This document shows, in pieces, positions 24,328-33,307 of a stretch of 64,000 bases of DNA. The stretch comes from Methanohalophilus levihalophilus (GTDB taxonomy: Archaea; Halobacteriota; Methanosarcinia; Methanosarcinales; Methanosarcinaceae): the NCBI RefSeq assembly GCF_017874375.1, contig NZ_JAGGLK010000003.1, forward strand, positions 533,169 to 597,168, written 5' to 3'. Numbering within the stretch: the first letter of the stretch is position 1; every line of letters begins with the position of its first letter. The translations under genes and the position numbers were made by a program. Below the pieces are notes generated by a model that was not told the DNA's origin, did no database searches, and saw only the letters and a list, made by a program, of their open reading frames with translations.

Positions 24328-25107
24328 ATGACCGGAAATTCACAATTAACTATTTTGAAATTCGGTGGCAGTGTAATTACCGACAAGAATGCAGATGAAG
24401 GCGTTGCCCTGAAAGATGAAATTAACAGGCTTGCAAAGGAAGTAAGTTCCTATAAAGGAAAAATGATAGTAGTTCATGGTGCAGGTTCTTTTGGCCATCC
24501 TCTTGCCCACCGCTACTCCCTTGTGGATAATTTCAATGCGGAAGGACTTGTTTTGACCCACCGTTCAGTTGAAATTCTGAATTCCGTTGTTGTAGATGCC
24601 CTAAATGAGTCAGGAGTAATGGCAGCAGGCGTGCACTCTATGGACTGTTTTACCACAACTGACGGTCGCATATCGTCTTCTTTCCTTGATCCGATTCATA
24701 TTATGCTTGAGAAAGGCATTGTCCCTGTACTCCACGGGGATGTTGTGATGGACACCACTAAAGGTGTTTCCATAGTTTCAGGAGATCAGGTTCTTCCATA
24801 TCTTGCACTTGCTCTTGAGGCTGACAGAATTGGTCTTGGAAGTGCAGAAGATGGTGTGCTTGATGAAAACGGAAAACCAATTCCACTTATAACAAACGAT
24901 AATTTTGATGACATCAAAGCCTGTCTTGGAGGATCTGCCAGCACCGATGTTACTGGTGGGATGTTCGGCAAGGTACGTGAGCTCCTTGATATGTGCCATG
25001 GCCGTTCCATGACAGCGTATATTTTCAATGCAAAAATTGATGGAAACGTCCTTAACTTTTTAAGTGGTAAGGAAATAGGTACTGCCATATCAGACAGTTC
25101 AGAATGA
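24328..25107 (+). CDS. ipk: isopentenyl phosphate kinase
   Basis: Amino-acid-kinase-fold enzyme, 259 residues, converting isopentenyl phosphate to isopentenyl diphosphate in the archaeal mevalonate route. Motifs: LKFGGSVITDK at the N-terminus and VVHGAGSFGHPLAHRY, which contains the substrate histidine, then DVTGGMFGKV near the C-terminus. ATG 24328 is used; an upstream TTG at 24319 would overlap the mevalonate kinase end. Gap to mevalonate kinase is one base, so translation is coupled. Confidence 0.95.
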   Translation: MTGNSQLTILKFGGSVITDKNADEGVALKDEINRLAKEVSSYKGKMIVVHGAGSFGHPLAHRYSLVDNFNAEGLVLTHRSVEILNSVVVDALNESGVMAAGVHSMDCFTTTDGRISSSFLDPIHIMLEKGIVPVLHGDVVMDTTKGVSIVSGDQVLPYLALALEADRIGLGSAEDGVLDENGKPIPLITNDNFDDIKACLGGSASTDVTGGMFGKVRELLDMCHGRSMTAYIFNAKIDGNVLNFLSGKEIGTAISDSSE

Positions 25108-25125
25108 AATTCAGTTGGGGTTAGC

Positions 25126-26187
25126 ATGAGCACTTCTCAGAGAAAGATTGAACACATGAAACTTTGTGCGGAAAAACCTGTGGAAGCAAGAAACAGTAAA
25201 CCGGGTTTTGATGATATTGTACTCGTTCATCGTGCTCTCCCGGAAATTGATATGGATAACATTGATCTTTCAACCAAATTCCTTGGCAAGGAATTGCAAG
25301 CTCCGTTTTTGATTGCATCAATTACCGGTGGACATCCTGCCACAACACCTGTGAATGCAGCCCTTGCAAAAGCTGCAGGTGAGCTGGGAATAGGAATTGG
25401 TGTAGGTAGCCAGCGTGCTGCCATTGAGGACTCATCCCAGAAAGAGTCCTTTACAGTTGTCAGGGAAGAAGCGCCTGATGCCTTCGTTTACGGAAACGTC
25501 GGTGCTGCCCAGATTAAGGAATATGGGATTGAAATAGCGGAATCACTTGTTGATATGCTGGATGCAGATGCTCTGGCGGTACATCTGAACTTCCTGCAGG
25601 AAGCAATTCAGCCGGAAGGTGATAGGGATGCAACCGGATGTCTTGAAGCGATAGAGGAGATTTGTTCACTCAATGTTCCTGTTATTGTGAAAGAAACAGG
25701 TGCCGGAATTTCGAGGGAAGATGCCAATCTTCTCAAAGAAGCAGGTGTGTCAGCAATTGATGTAGGAGGCGTTGGCGGCACAAGCTGGGCAGGCGTGGAA
25801 GTTTATCGGGCAAGACAGCGCAACGACACCCTCTTCGAGGATCTTGGCGAATTGTTCTGGGATTTTGGAATACCCACAGTATCCAGTCTTGTTGAATGTC
25901 GTGTAGGCCTTCCACTGATTGCAACAGGTGGCGTACGAACAGGGCTTGACATTGCCAGATCCATGGCAATTGGTGCGGATGTTGCAAGTGCAGCTCTCCC
26001 GTTTGTTGGCCCGGCCCTTAATGATGCAGAGGCCGTAAAAGAGCGTCTCGAAAAAATGTTTGAAGAGCTTAAGGTTGCCATGTTCCTTTGCGGCTGTGGC
26101 GACGTTGAATCACTAAAAACGAATTGTCCGGTGGCAGTCACAGGAAAAACACTGGAATACATAAAACAACGTGGTTTCGATATATGA
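25126..26187 (+). CDS. fni: type 2 isopentenyl diphosphate isomerase
   Basis: FMN- and NADPH-dependent isomerase interconverting IPP and DMAPP, 353 residues. The family pattern is clear: N-terminal RKIEHMKLCAEKPVEA, ITGGHPATTPVNAALA, GVGSQRAA, VHLNFLQEAIQPEGDR and VIATGGVRTGLDIARS-like phosphate-binding loop (about residue 265). It is 18 bases after isopentenyl phosphate kinase and precedes RNase J, within the isoprenoid operon. Confidence 0.95.
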   Translation: MSTSQRKIEHMKLCAEKPVEARNSKPGFDDIVLVHRALPEIDMDNIDLSTKFLGKELQAPFLIASITGGHPATTPVNAALAKAAGELGIGIGVGSQRAAIEDSSQKESFTVVREEAPDAFVYGNVGAAQIKEYGIEIAESLVDMLDADALAVHLNFLQEAIQPEGDRDATGCLEAIEEICSLNVPVIVKETGAGISREDANLLKEAGVSAIDVGGVGGTSWAGVEVYRARQRNDTLFEDLGELFWDFGIPTVSSLVECRVGLPLIATGGVRTGLDIARSMAIGADVASAALPFVGPALNDAEAVKERLEKMFEELKVAMFLCGCGDVESLKTNCPVAVTGKTLEYIKQRGFDI

Positions 26188-26282
26188 AACACAATATCAC
26201 ATTCATGAATTTAGAAACAGCGGTAAAAGGTACCGCAGGGCTTTGGATTTTTGAAAAAGGAAAATTTTAACTGAGGAATTAA

Positions 26283-27626
26283 ATGACAGAAATAGGTATA
26301 ATTGCGGTTGGCGGCTACAATGAAATGGGTCGCAACATGACTGCCATCAGAGTTGATGACAGGGTTATTATTCTTGATATGGGACTGCGTCTTGACAGGG
26401 TACAAATCCATGAGGATGTAGAAATTGATAAGATGCACTCTCTTGAGCTAATTGAGATGGGCGCAATTCCCGATGATACTATCATGAAGGAAATCAATGG
26501 GAATGTGTGTGCAATAGTTTGTACGCACGGTCACCTTGATCACATTGGTGCGATTTCCAAACTTGCACACAGGTATGCTGCGCCAATTATCGGTACTCCC
26601 TATACTACAGCCCTAATTCAGCACCAGATAGATTCCGAGAGGAAATTCGGTGTCAGAAACAGGATTATCCCGATTGAGGCAGGTGGAACCTACCAGATCA
26701 GTGACGATCTCTATATTGAACTGATAAGAGTTCAGCACAGTATTGTTGATTCAGTATTTGTAGCTGTGCACACTTCCCGTGGTGCTATTCTTTATGCATG
26801 TGACTTTAAGCTCGACAGGACTCCTACTCTTGGAGAACCACCAGACTTTGACAGGCTAAGGGCACTTGGTGAGGAAGGCGTATTGGCTATGATTACTGAA
26901 AGTACCAATGCCACACGTGCCGGAAAAACACCATCTGAAAGAATTGCTCATGATATGGTAAAGGATGTACTGTTGGGTACCGAGGAATCAGATGTTGGAA
27001 TGATTGTTACAACATTTGCATCCCATATCTCAAGGATTAATTCCATTGTACACTTTGCTGAAGAAATGGGCCGGATTCCAGTGCTTATGGGCCGTTCTAT
27101 GGACCGGTATCTTACTACTGCTAAGGAACTTGGATACATAACACTTCCAGATAATGTTGAAATCTATGGGCAACGCAAGGAAATTGACCGTGCCTTTAAG
27201 AAAATCATGGAAAAAGGCAAGGACAAATACCTTCCGATTGTTACAGGACATCAGGGAGAACCCGGAGCCATTCTCTCAAGGGTTGCAAACGGGGATACCG
27301 CTTACCAGATTGAATCTGGGGATCGCATTATTTTCTCAGCCAATGTAATTCCTACACCTATGACACAGGCTAACAGGTATGCTCTTGAAACCAAGCTCAA
27401 GATGAAAGGCGCCCGTATTTACGATAATGTTCACGTTTCAGGACATGCTTACAGGGAAGATCACTGGGAATTGCTCAGGTTGATAAAACCGGAACACGTC
27501 ATTCCTGCTCATGGTACCCTCACCATGCACAGTGCCTATCTTGAGATGGCTGAAGATGCGGGTTATGAACTCGGTCACAATACCCACCTCCTGAGAAATG
27601 GTGAAGAATTATATATTGAAGAGTAA
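26283..27626 (+). CDS. rnj: archaeal ribonuclease J
   Basis: Beta-CASP metallo-beta-lactamase ribonuclease, 447 residues. The metal motif THGHLDHIGAI (about residue 80) and later VQHSIVDSV, CDFKLDRTP and the C-terminal VSGHAYREDHWELL and IPAHGT motifs mark it as RNase J, a 5'-3' exonuclease. Its presence between isomerase and prenyl synthase genes is a conserved euryarchaeal arrangement. TGAGGAATTAA precedes ATG 26283. The prenyl synthase starts seven bases after its stop. Confidence 0.93.
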   Translation: MTEIGIIAVGGYNEMGRNMTAIRVDDRVIILDMGLRLDRVQIHEDVEIDKMHSLELIEMGAIPDDTIMKEINGNVCAIVCTHGHLDHIGAISKLAHRYAAPIIGTPYTTALIQHQIDSERKFGVRNRIIPIEAGGTYQISDDLYIELIRVQHSIVDSVFVAVHTSRGAILYACDFKLDRTPTLGEPPDFDRLRALGEEGVLAMITESTNATRAGKTPSERIAHDMVKDVLLGTEESDVGMIVTTFASHISRINSIVHFAEEMGRIPVLMGRSMDRYLTTAKELGYITLPDNVEIYGQRKEIDRAFKKIMEKGKDKYLPIVTGHQGEPGAILSRVANGDTAYQIESGDRIIFSANVIPTPMTQANRYALETKLKMKGARIYDNVHVSGHAYREDHWELLRLIKPEHVIPAHGTLTMHSAYLEMAEDAGYELGHNTHLLRNGEELYIEE

Positions 27627-27632
27627 TAGACT

Positions 27633-28613
27633 ATGGTTGGGACCAATATGGATTTATTCGCTCAAATCGAAAAAAGAAGCAAACTTGTGGATAAGGGAAT
27701 TGAAACTTATCTTCCCGTAACCCACCCCGAAGAACTCTACAAAGCTACACGCTATCTTCCTGATGCAGGAGGCAAGCGTCTCAGGCCAGCAGTTCTTATG
27801 TTTGCTGCAGAAGCAGTCGGTGGAAATTCCGAATCAGTTATTCCAGCAGCTGTTGCTGTAGAACTTGTTCATAATTTCACACTCATTCACGATGACATCA
27901 TGGACAGTGACGACATTCGCAGGGGAATGCCAGCACTTCACGTGAAATGGGGCGATGCCGGAGCCATTCTTGCCGGTGATACCCTTTACTCAAGGGCTTT
28001 TGAAATCCTTTCTGAAATGGACATGGACAAAGAAAGCCTCATCAAATGTGTCCAGTTGCTATCCCGCACATGTACTGAAATTTGTGAAGGACAATGGCTT
28101 GACATCGAATTTGAAGATCGTGATGATGTAACAGAGGAAGAATACCTCGAAATGATCAAGAAGAAAACATCCGTGCTCTATGGTGCAGCCGCCAAGATGG
28201 GTGCACTCCTGGGAGGAGCTTCTGACGAAGTTGCGGATGCATTTTATGATTTTGGTATTCTTACAGGTGTAAGCTTCCAGATACATGACGATGTTCTCGA
28301 TTTGATTACCCCTGAAGATGTCCTTGGTAAGGTTCGGGGAAGCGATCTGATGGAAGGTAAAAAGACATTGATTGCTATCCACGCTCTTAATGATGGTGTA
28401 GAACTCGATGTCTTCGGGAAAGGAAGCGCTACAAAAGAACAAATCGAGAACGCCGTTTCAATACTGGAAGAATCCGGTTCTCTTCCTTATGCCAGGAATT
28501 TGGCGGAGTCTTATCTGAAAGAGGGTAAAGCTAAACTTGACATTCTTGATGATTCTGAAGCCCGGCAGATTCTTCTGGAAATTGCCGATTACATGCTCAG
28601 TAGGAAATACTGA
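27633..28613 (+). CDS. idsA: geranylgeranyl/farnesyl diphosphate synthase
   Basis: Trans-prenyltransferase of 326 residues that builds C15-C20 (or longer) diphosphates for archaeal ether lipids. First Asp-rich motif HDDIMDSDDIRRG (about residue 89) and second motif IHDDVLDL (about residue 215) bind Mg-diphosphate; GGKRLRPAVLMF is the conserved N-terminal region. Chain length cannot be read with certainty. An alternative ATG at 27648 is possible; neither start has a strong ribosome site and coupling to RNase J is likely. A T-rich tract follows the stop. Confidence 0.93.
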   Translation: MVGTNMDLFAQIEKRSKLVDKGIETYLPVTHPEELYKATRYLPDAGGKRLRPAVLMFAAEAVGGNSESVIPAAVAVELVHNFTLIHDDIMDSDDIRRGMPALHVKWGDAGAILAGDTLYSRAFEILSEMDMDKESLIKCVQLLSRTCTEICEGQWLDIEFEDRDDVTEEEYLEMIKKKTSVLYGAAAKMGALLGGASDEVADAFYDFGILTGVSFQIHDDVLDLITPEDVLGKVRGSDLMEGKKTLIAIHALNDGVELDVFGKGSATKEQIENAVSILEESGSLPYARNLAESYLKEGKAKLDILDDSEARQILLEIADYMLSRKY

Positions 28614-28650
28614 GCCTTTTACTCTTTTTCCGCAGTAACTTCCAAACCTT

Positions 28651-28658
28651 TTTATATG
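28651..28658 (+). promoter_or_regulatory. TATA box of pilus cassette
   Basis: TTTATATG, about 63 bases before the start of the secretion ATPase. A second TATA-like CTTATATT lies at 28671-28678. The T-rich end of the isoprenoid operon is just upstream. Confidence 0.45.
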
Positions 28659-28713
28659 TATCCTTTCTCACTTATATTGAGAATTGAATCAATAGCTGTT
28701 GAAGGGAAATTTC

Positions 28714-30357
28714 ATGAATGGTTTAGACGCGAAGATCCGCGAATATAATACGAGAAGTTATCAGGAATCCGGTACTTTTGGAAAACTGGCATTCTGGAAA
28801 GATTCTTTTGAAACTATCCCTGTTTATGATCCCGCTGCAGATGGCCCTTTAGTTGAGTTTGACGTTCCTGAAGGATTTACTCAGGTAGAGTGGTATTGGG
28901 TTGATGAACCCTATGTTTATATCAGTATTTTAGAAAAAAACGGTTTGAAGTATTATCATGTAGTCGAACCGGTTCTTTCTGCCTATGAAAAGGAAATCCT
29001 TGAGCGTACCTACAACGATCTCAAAGATGTTCTGACGATAAACGATATGAAAGTTGATTTTGATCGTGAAATTATTTTGATAACAAAGGCACTTACCCTT
29101 TTCAAGCGCTATCACATACCTCTTGATATTCTGTCCAAGTACAAAATATTGTATTTCCTGAGGCGAAATTTTCTTGGTTTCGGAAGAATCAATGCCTTGT
29201 TGATGGATCCTTTTATTGAGGATATTTCCTGTGACGGGGTTGACATACCTATTTACCTGTATCATATGAAGTACCTGAACATCGAGACCAATATTTCGTT
29301 CAATGAAGAAAAGCTGAATTCTTTTGTCATAACTCTCTGTCAGCGCTCAGGGAAGCACATTTCGATCAGTGAACCTCTTGTTGATGCCACCCTTCCTGAT
29401 GGTTCCAGGCTTCAGGCAACACTGGGGCGTGAGATAACTACCCGTGGAAGTTCTTTTAACATCAGAAAGTTCCGTGGAGACCCTATCACTCCGATAGATC
29501 TAATCCAGTTTGGAACCTGTAATCTTGAGATGATGGTTTATTTCTGGATGGCAATTGAAAATGGTTTCAGTGCAATATTTGCAGGAGGCACTGCATCAGG
29601 GAAAACCACAATACTCAATGCAACCTCCCTTTTCATTCCACCTCTTTCCAAAATAGTGTCTATTGAGGACACAAGGGAAATTATGCTTTACCATGACAAC
29701 TGGATTGCAGGCGTCACAAGGGCATCAATTGCAAGAACAACTGCAGGTGAGGTCACAATGTATGATCTTTTAAGATCTGCACTCAGGCAGAGGCCTGAAA
29801 CTATTATAGTCGGTGAGGTAAGGGGTAAGGAAGCATTAACCCTTTTCCAGGCGCTTTCCACGGGACACACGACCTATTCCACGATACATGCAGGAGATGT
29901 ACAGACAGTTGTAAACAGGCTGGAAAGCGAACCTATCAATGTTCCTCATGTAATGCTGCAGTCACTTGACATTCTCTGTATCCAGAAGCAGGCCTTTGTG
30001 GGAGAGACAAAAGTAAGACGGGCCAGTTCCATTGTTGAATTTACAGGAATAGATCCAAAATCCGGCGACTTAAAGATAAATGAATTGTACCAGTGGGATC
30101 CTGCAAATGATGTTTTCCATAGGAATGGCCATTCACATTTATTGAAGAAAATAGTACAAAAACGTGGTTGGACGGAAGAGAGGCTTCAGAAAGAATTTGA
30201 GGAACGTTCAAGAATACTTGAATACATGATAGAGAAGAACATTCGTGACTATGTAAAGATGTCTGTTCTTGTAAAGACGTATTCAACCTCTCCTGATATT
30301 GTAATGGATTCCATTGAAAACGAAACACTTGAAGAACTCCTTGAAAGTAGTGTGTAA
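28714..30357 (+). CDS. type IV pilus/archaellum-like assembly ATPase
   Basis: GspE/FlaI/TadA-type hexameric ATPase, 547 residues. Walker A AGGTASGKTT (about residue 294), Asp box IEDTREI, Walker B RPETIIVGEVRG and a downstream TGHTTYSTIHA (His box) are all present. It powers pilus subunit insertion at the cytoplasmic face. ATG 28714 is chosen with GAAGGGA before it. Next, eight bases on, is the GspF-like platform protein, then a pilin-like protein, so this is a complete core pilus cassette apart from a prepilin peptidase. Confidence 0.93.
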   Translation: MNGLDAKIREYNTRSYQESGTFGKLAFWKDSFETIPVYDPAADGPLVEFDVPEGFTQVEWYWVDEPYVYISILEKNGLKYYHVVEPVLSAYEKEILERTYNDLKDVLTINDMKVDFDREIILITKALTLFKRYHIPLDILSKYKILYFLRRNFLGFGRINALLMDPFIEDISCDGVDIPIYLYHMKYLNIETNISFNEEKLNSFVITLCQRSGKHISISEPLVDATLPDGSRLQATLGREITTRGSSFNIRKFRGDPITPIDLIQFGTCNLEMMVYFWMAIENGFSAIFAGGTASGKTTILNATSLFIPPLSKIVSIEDTREIMLYHDNWIAGVTRASIARTTAGEVTMYDLLRSALRQRPETIIVGEVRGKEALTLFQALSTGHTTYSTIHAGDVQTVVNRLESEPINVPHVMLQSLDILCIQKQAFVGETKVRRASSIVEFTGIDPKSGDLKINELYQWDPANDVFHRNGHSHLLKKIVQKRGWTEERLQKEFEERSRILEYMIEKNIRDYVKMSVLVKTYSTSPDIVMDSIENETLEELLESSV

Positions 30358-30368
30358 AAGGTGCTTTG

Positions 30369-32294
30369 ATGGATTTCCTGACAAATATATCCTATAAATT
30401 GTTTGGAACTTATATCCGCGATCACAGGCATAGTTATGACTCACTGGAGATTCTCTTAAGGAGTGCCAGAATCCCCGTTCCTGTTGAACAATATGCTTCT
30501 CTGGCTTATTTCATGTCACTTATAATCGGTTTACTTCTCTGTCTTTTTAGTTCCACTGTTGCAAAATTGATTCTATATGGAAATTCTAATGTTCCTGCCA
30601 ATCTGCAACTTTGGGTTGCGATTCTTATATCCTTATTCTTCCTTTTTGGGGGGATATTAGCCACTCATTTCCTGATAATGCGGTATCCTTCTATTATATC
30701 AGCTACAAGAACCGCTTATCTGGATATTTCACTTAATCATTCGGTTTCCTATCTTTATGCCCTGAGCCGTGGAGGCGGTATGAATCTCATGGAGATGATG
30801 CGTTCTCTGAGTAAGCAACAGCATGTTTACGGGGTTTCAGCCGAGGAATTCGGGTACATTATCCGTGACGTCGAATATTTTGGCATGGATCTGATAGGTG
30901 CATTGAAAAATGCGAGTATCATTTCTCCTTCTGAAAAATTTAAGAATTTAGTTGATGGTTTAATTTCAGTAGTTGCCAGTGGTGGGGATCTGACTGCATA
31001 TTTAAGGAGTAAGTCCGAGCAATACAGGCTAATAGCTGCGAGGGAGCAAAAAGCATTTTTGGAAACCCTGGGAATACTGGCGGAAATATATATCACGGTT
31101 TTTGTGGTAGGTCCTGTGTTTCTCATGACAATTCTGGTCGTCCTGGGGTTCCTGGGATCAGATTCCCTATCCGTCCTTTACACACTCGTCTATGTAATGA
31201 TCCCCATAGGCACAATTCTGTTCGTCGTTTTTCTCTCCACTATTTCAGACGAATTGATTTCCCCGAAAATGTACATTTTATCCGAGGTTCTCGATGAGTT
31301 TGATGATGTAAAAGTCATTCCTGCAAATGCCAGTGATATGGAAATTTTAAAAGAAATAAGCCGTCAGTATCGCATTTCCAATATTAAAAGTAAGCTTCTT
31401 AATCCATTTGATTTGTTGCGCAATAATCCTCGCTACTCATTTTATGTAACAGTTCCCATTGCAAGTCTCTATCTCCTTTATTCACTATGGGGATTCAGGG
31501 ATATACTGTTACAATTGAATTTCAGTTCCCTTCAGTTGCAGAGCCTTAATATCGAAGTTGCTTCAATGATTGACGATTACGTTATTTTTTCATTTTTGAT
31601 AATTGCAACACCTTTCATAGTTTTTTATGAAACTCATGCTTACTGGTTACGGAAAGTTGAAAATGAATTGCCAGATTTCCTTAAACGTCTGGCCAGCATA
31701 AACGAAGCAGGAATTTTGCTTGTAGATGCTATTTCCCTGGTATCAAGATCAAAAATCGGGGTATTGCATTCCGAAGTTAAAAGGATGGTTGAGCACATTT
31801 CCTGGGGTTCAAATCTCGTTGAAGTGCTCAGGAAGTTTGAGTACAGGATTCGCACCGATCTTAATAGCAGGATAATTACTCTCATTATAAAGGCAAGTGA
31901 ATCCACAAGTGATGTTATCAGTGTGCTGAATATTGCGTCTTCAGAAGCGGATCTTGAGAACCAGCTTAAGAAAGAGCGGGCATCCGAGATGCTTGTCTAT
32001 GTTTTCATAGTTTATATCTCGTTTTTCGTTTTCCTGTTTATCGTGTATGTACTGGCGGCATTTTTCCTCCCGGCTTTACCGACAGGTGCAGAGGATGCTG
32101 GTTCCGGAATGCCTATTAATTTTGGATTTAATATGGATGCTTTCACGTTGCTCTTCTTCCATGCAACGCTCATCCAGGGTTTTTGTTCAGGGCTTGTTGC
32201 AGGAAAAATGGGTTCTGGTTCCATCTCTGCAGGTGTTAAGCATTCAGTCATCATGGTGCTCTCAGCATATTTTGTGTTCACCCAGTTTTTATAA
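30369..32294 (+). CDS. pilus platform protein with two GspF domains
   Basis: A 641-residue polytopic membrane protein with two type II secretion F (TadC/FlaJ-like) domains in tandem: the first cytoplasmic block about residues 115-235 (SLSKQQHVYGVSAEEFGYIIRD), the second about 430-545 (RLASINEAGILLVDAISLVS), each followed by membrane spans. It is the membrane anchor for the assembly ATPase and the growing pilin. AAAGGTG precedes ATG 30369. The duplicated domain layout is typical of archaeal non-archaellum pili. Confidence 0.9.
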   Translation: MDFLTNISYKLFGTYIRDHRHSYDSLEILLRSARIPVPVEQYASLAYFMSLIIGLLLCLFSSTVAKLILYGNSNVPANLQLWVAILISLFFLFGGILATHFLIMRYPSIISATRTAYLDISLNHSVSYLYALSRGGGMNLMEMMRSLSKQQHVYGVSAEEFGYIIRDVEYFGMDLIGALKNASIISPSEKFKNLVDGLISVVASGGDLTAYLRSKSEQYRLIAAREQKAFLETLGILAEIYITVFVVGPVFLMTILVVLGFLGSDSLSVLYTLVYVMIPIGTILFVVFLSTISDELISPKMYILSEVLDEFDDVKVIPANASDMEILKEISRQYRISNIKSKLLNPFDLLRNNPRYSFYVTVPIASLYLLYSLWGFRDILLQLNFSSLQLQSLNIEVASMIDDYVIFSFLIIATPFIVFYETHAYWLRKVENELPDFLKRLASINEAGILLVDAISLVSRSKIGVLHSEVKRMVEHISWGSNLVEVLRKFEYRIRTDLNSRIITLIIKASESTSDVISVLNIASSEADLENQLKKERASEMLVYVFIVYISFFVFLFIVYVLAAFFLPALPTGAEDAGSGMPINFGFNMDAFTLLFFHATLIQGFCSGLVAGKMGSGSISAGVKHSVIMVLSAYFVFTQFL

Positions 32295-32358
32295 GTAAAC
32301 TAAGCCGTATAAGAAAATCAGATTAAATGAAGTGAAAGAAGTTTCGGAGAATATATTA

Positions 32359-33255
32359 GTGGAAATCGGTATCATGCAATCGCGTCGCTTTCAAAAATCG
32401 GACTCAGGTATTTCGACAGTCCTTTCTGCTGTCTTGCTGTTGGGATTACTTGTCTCCATATTGGCGGTTTTTAATGTAAGTTATGTTCCTGAATGGAAAG
32501 CGGATGCTGAGCGTGCCCACATGGATGATGTTTATGAAGACATGTCCCGTTTGAAGACAAACGGAGATTTAATTGCTCTTTCCACATCGATTGATCCAAA
32601 TTCCACGGTGTCTCTCAGTGTACCGATAACCATGGGTGGTGGGTATATTCCTGTAGTTGGCGCGAGCAAATCCAGCGGTTCACTATCAATTAATGATGAT
32701 ATTACCAGTATGAAAATCGTGGCAAGCAATACGGCTACTAACAACACTTATACTTTCAATCTGACAGATCGGGGTTCTGTTATCTATACTTCAAATAATA
32801 ACTACTACGTTGATCAGGTTCTGGTTTATGAAAACGGTGCATTAATTGTTTCCCAGAAAAACCGATCAATTATGAAACAGTCTCCCCCTGTTTACATAAA
32901 CAATGTATTCGGGAATGATTACAGTGTTAATGTGAATTCAATTAGTCTTGTCGGGGATACAAGATCGGTAAGCAGTAGTGGTACTCAGGATGTGAGGTTT
33001 GATTCCCGCAGTTCCGTATGGAAATTCAACAACAATGAACCTCTCACGAATGTGACGATTTCAATAAACTCTAGTTACCCTTCTTCATGGGCAGAGTATT
33101 TCAACAGTTCTGCGCTTTCCGCAGGTCTGGTTTATTCTACGGATTTTACTATTACTGAAGGCACTGACTTTGCCAGTATCGCCATTTCCCCATCAGGTTC
33201 GCTGGAACTTTATCTTAAGGAAAGCAAAGTCGGTGTGTCAAGCGGTATTTTCTAA
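32359..33255 (+). CDS. archaeal pilin-like protein
   Basis: A 298-residue protein with a class III-like signal: short basic N-terminus, then SDSGISTVLSAVLLLGLLV, a hydrophobic helix of pilin type at about residues 14-40, followed by a 250-residue beta-rich, Asn/Ser-rich exported body with several N-glycosylation sequons. It is the likely substrate of the ATPase and platform genes before it. I propose the GTG at 32359, nine bases after CGGAG; ATG 32374 is an alternative and GTG 32332 lacks a site. Large for a pilin, so it could be a tip adhesin. Confidence 0.75.
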   Translation: MEIGIMQSRRFQKSDSGISTVLSAVLLLGLLVSILAVFNVSYVPEWKADAERAHMDDVYEDMSRLKTNGDLIALSTSIDPNSTVSLSVPITMGGGYIPVVGASKSSGSLSINDDITSMKIVASNTATNNTYTFNLTDRGSVIYTSNNNYYVDQVLVYENGALIVSQKNRSIMKQSPPVYINNVFGNDYSVNVNSISLVGDTRSVSSSGTQDVRFDSRSSVWKFNNNEPLTNVTISINSSYPSSWAEYFNSSALSAGLVYSTDFTITEGTDFASIAISPSGSLELYLKESKVGVSSGIF

Positions 33256-33307
33256 ATATATTTTTCCGGATTTCAGGTATATTTTTAAGTCTCCATGACT
33301 TGTTATT

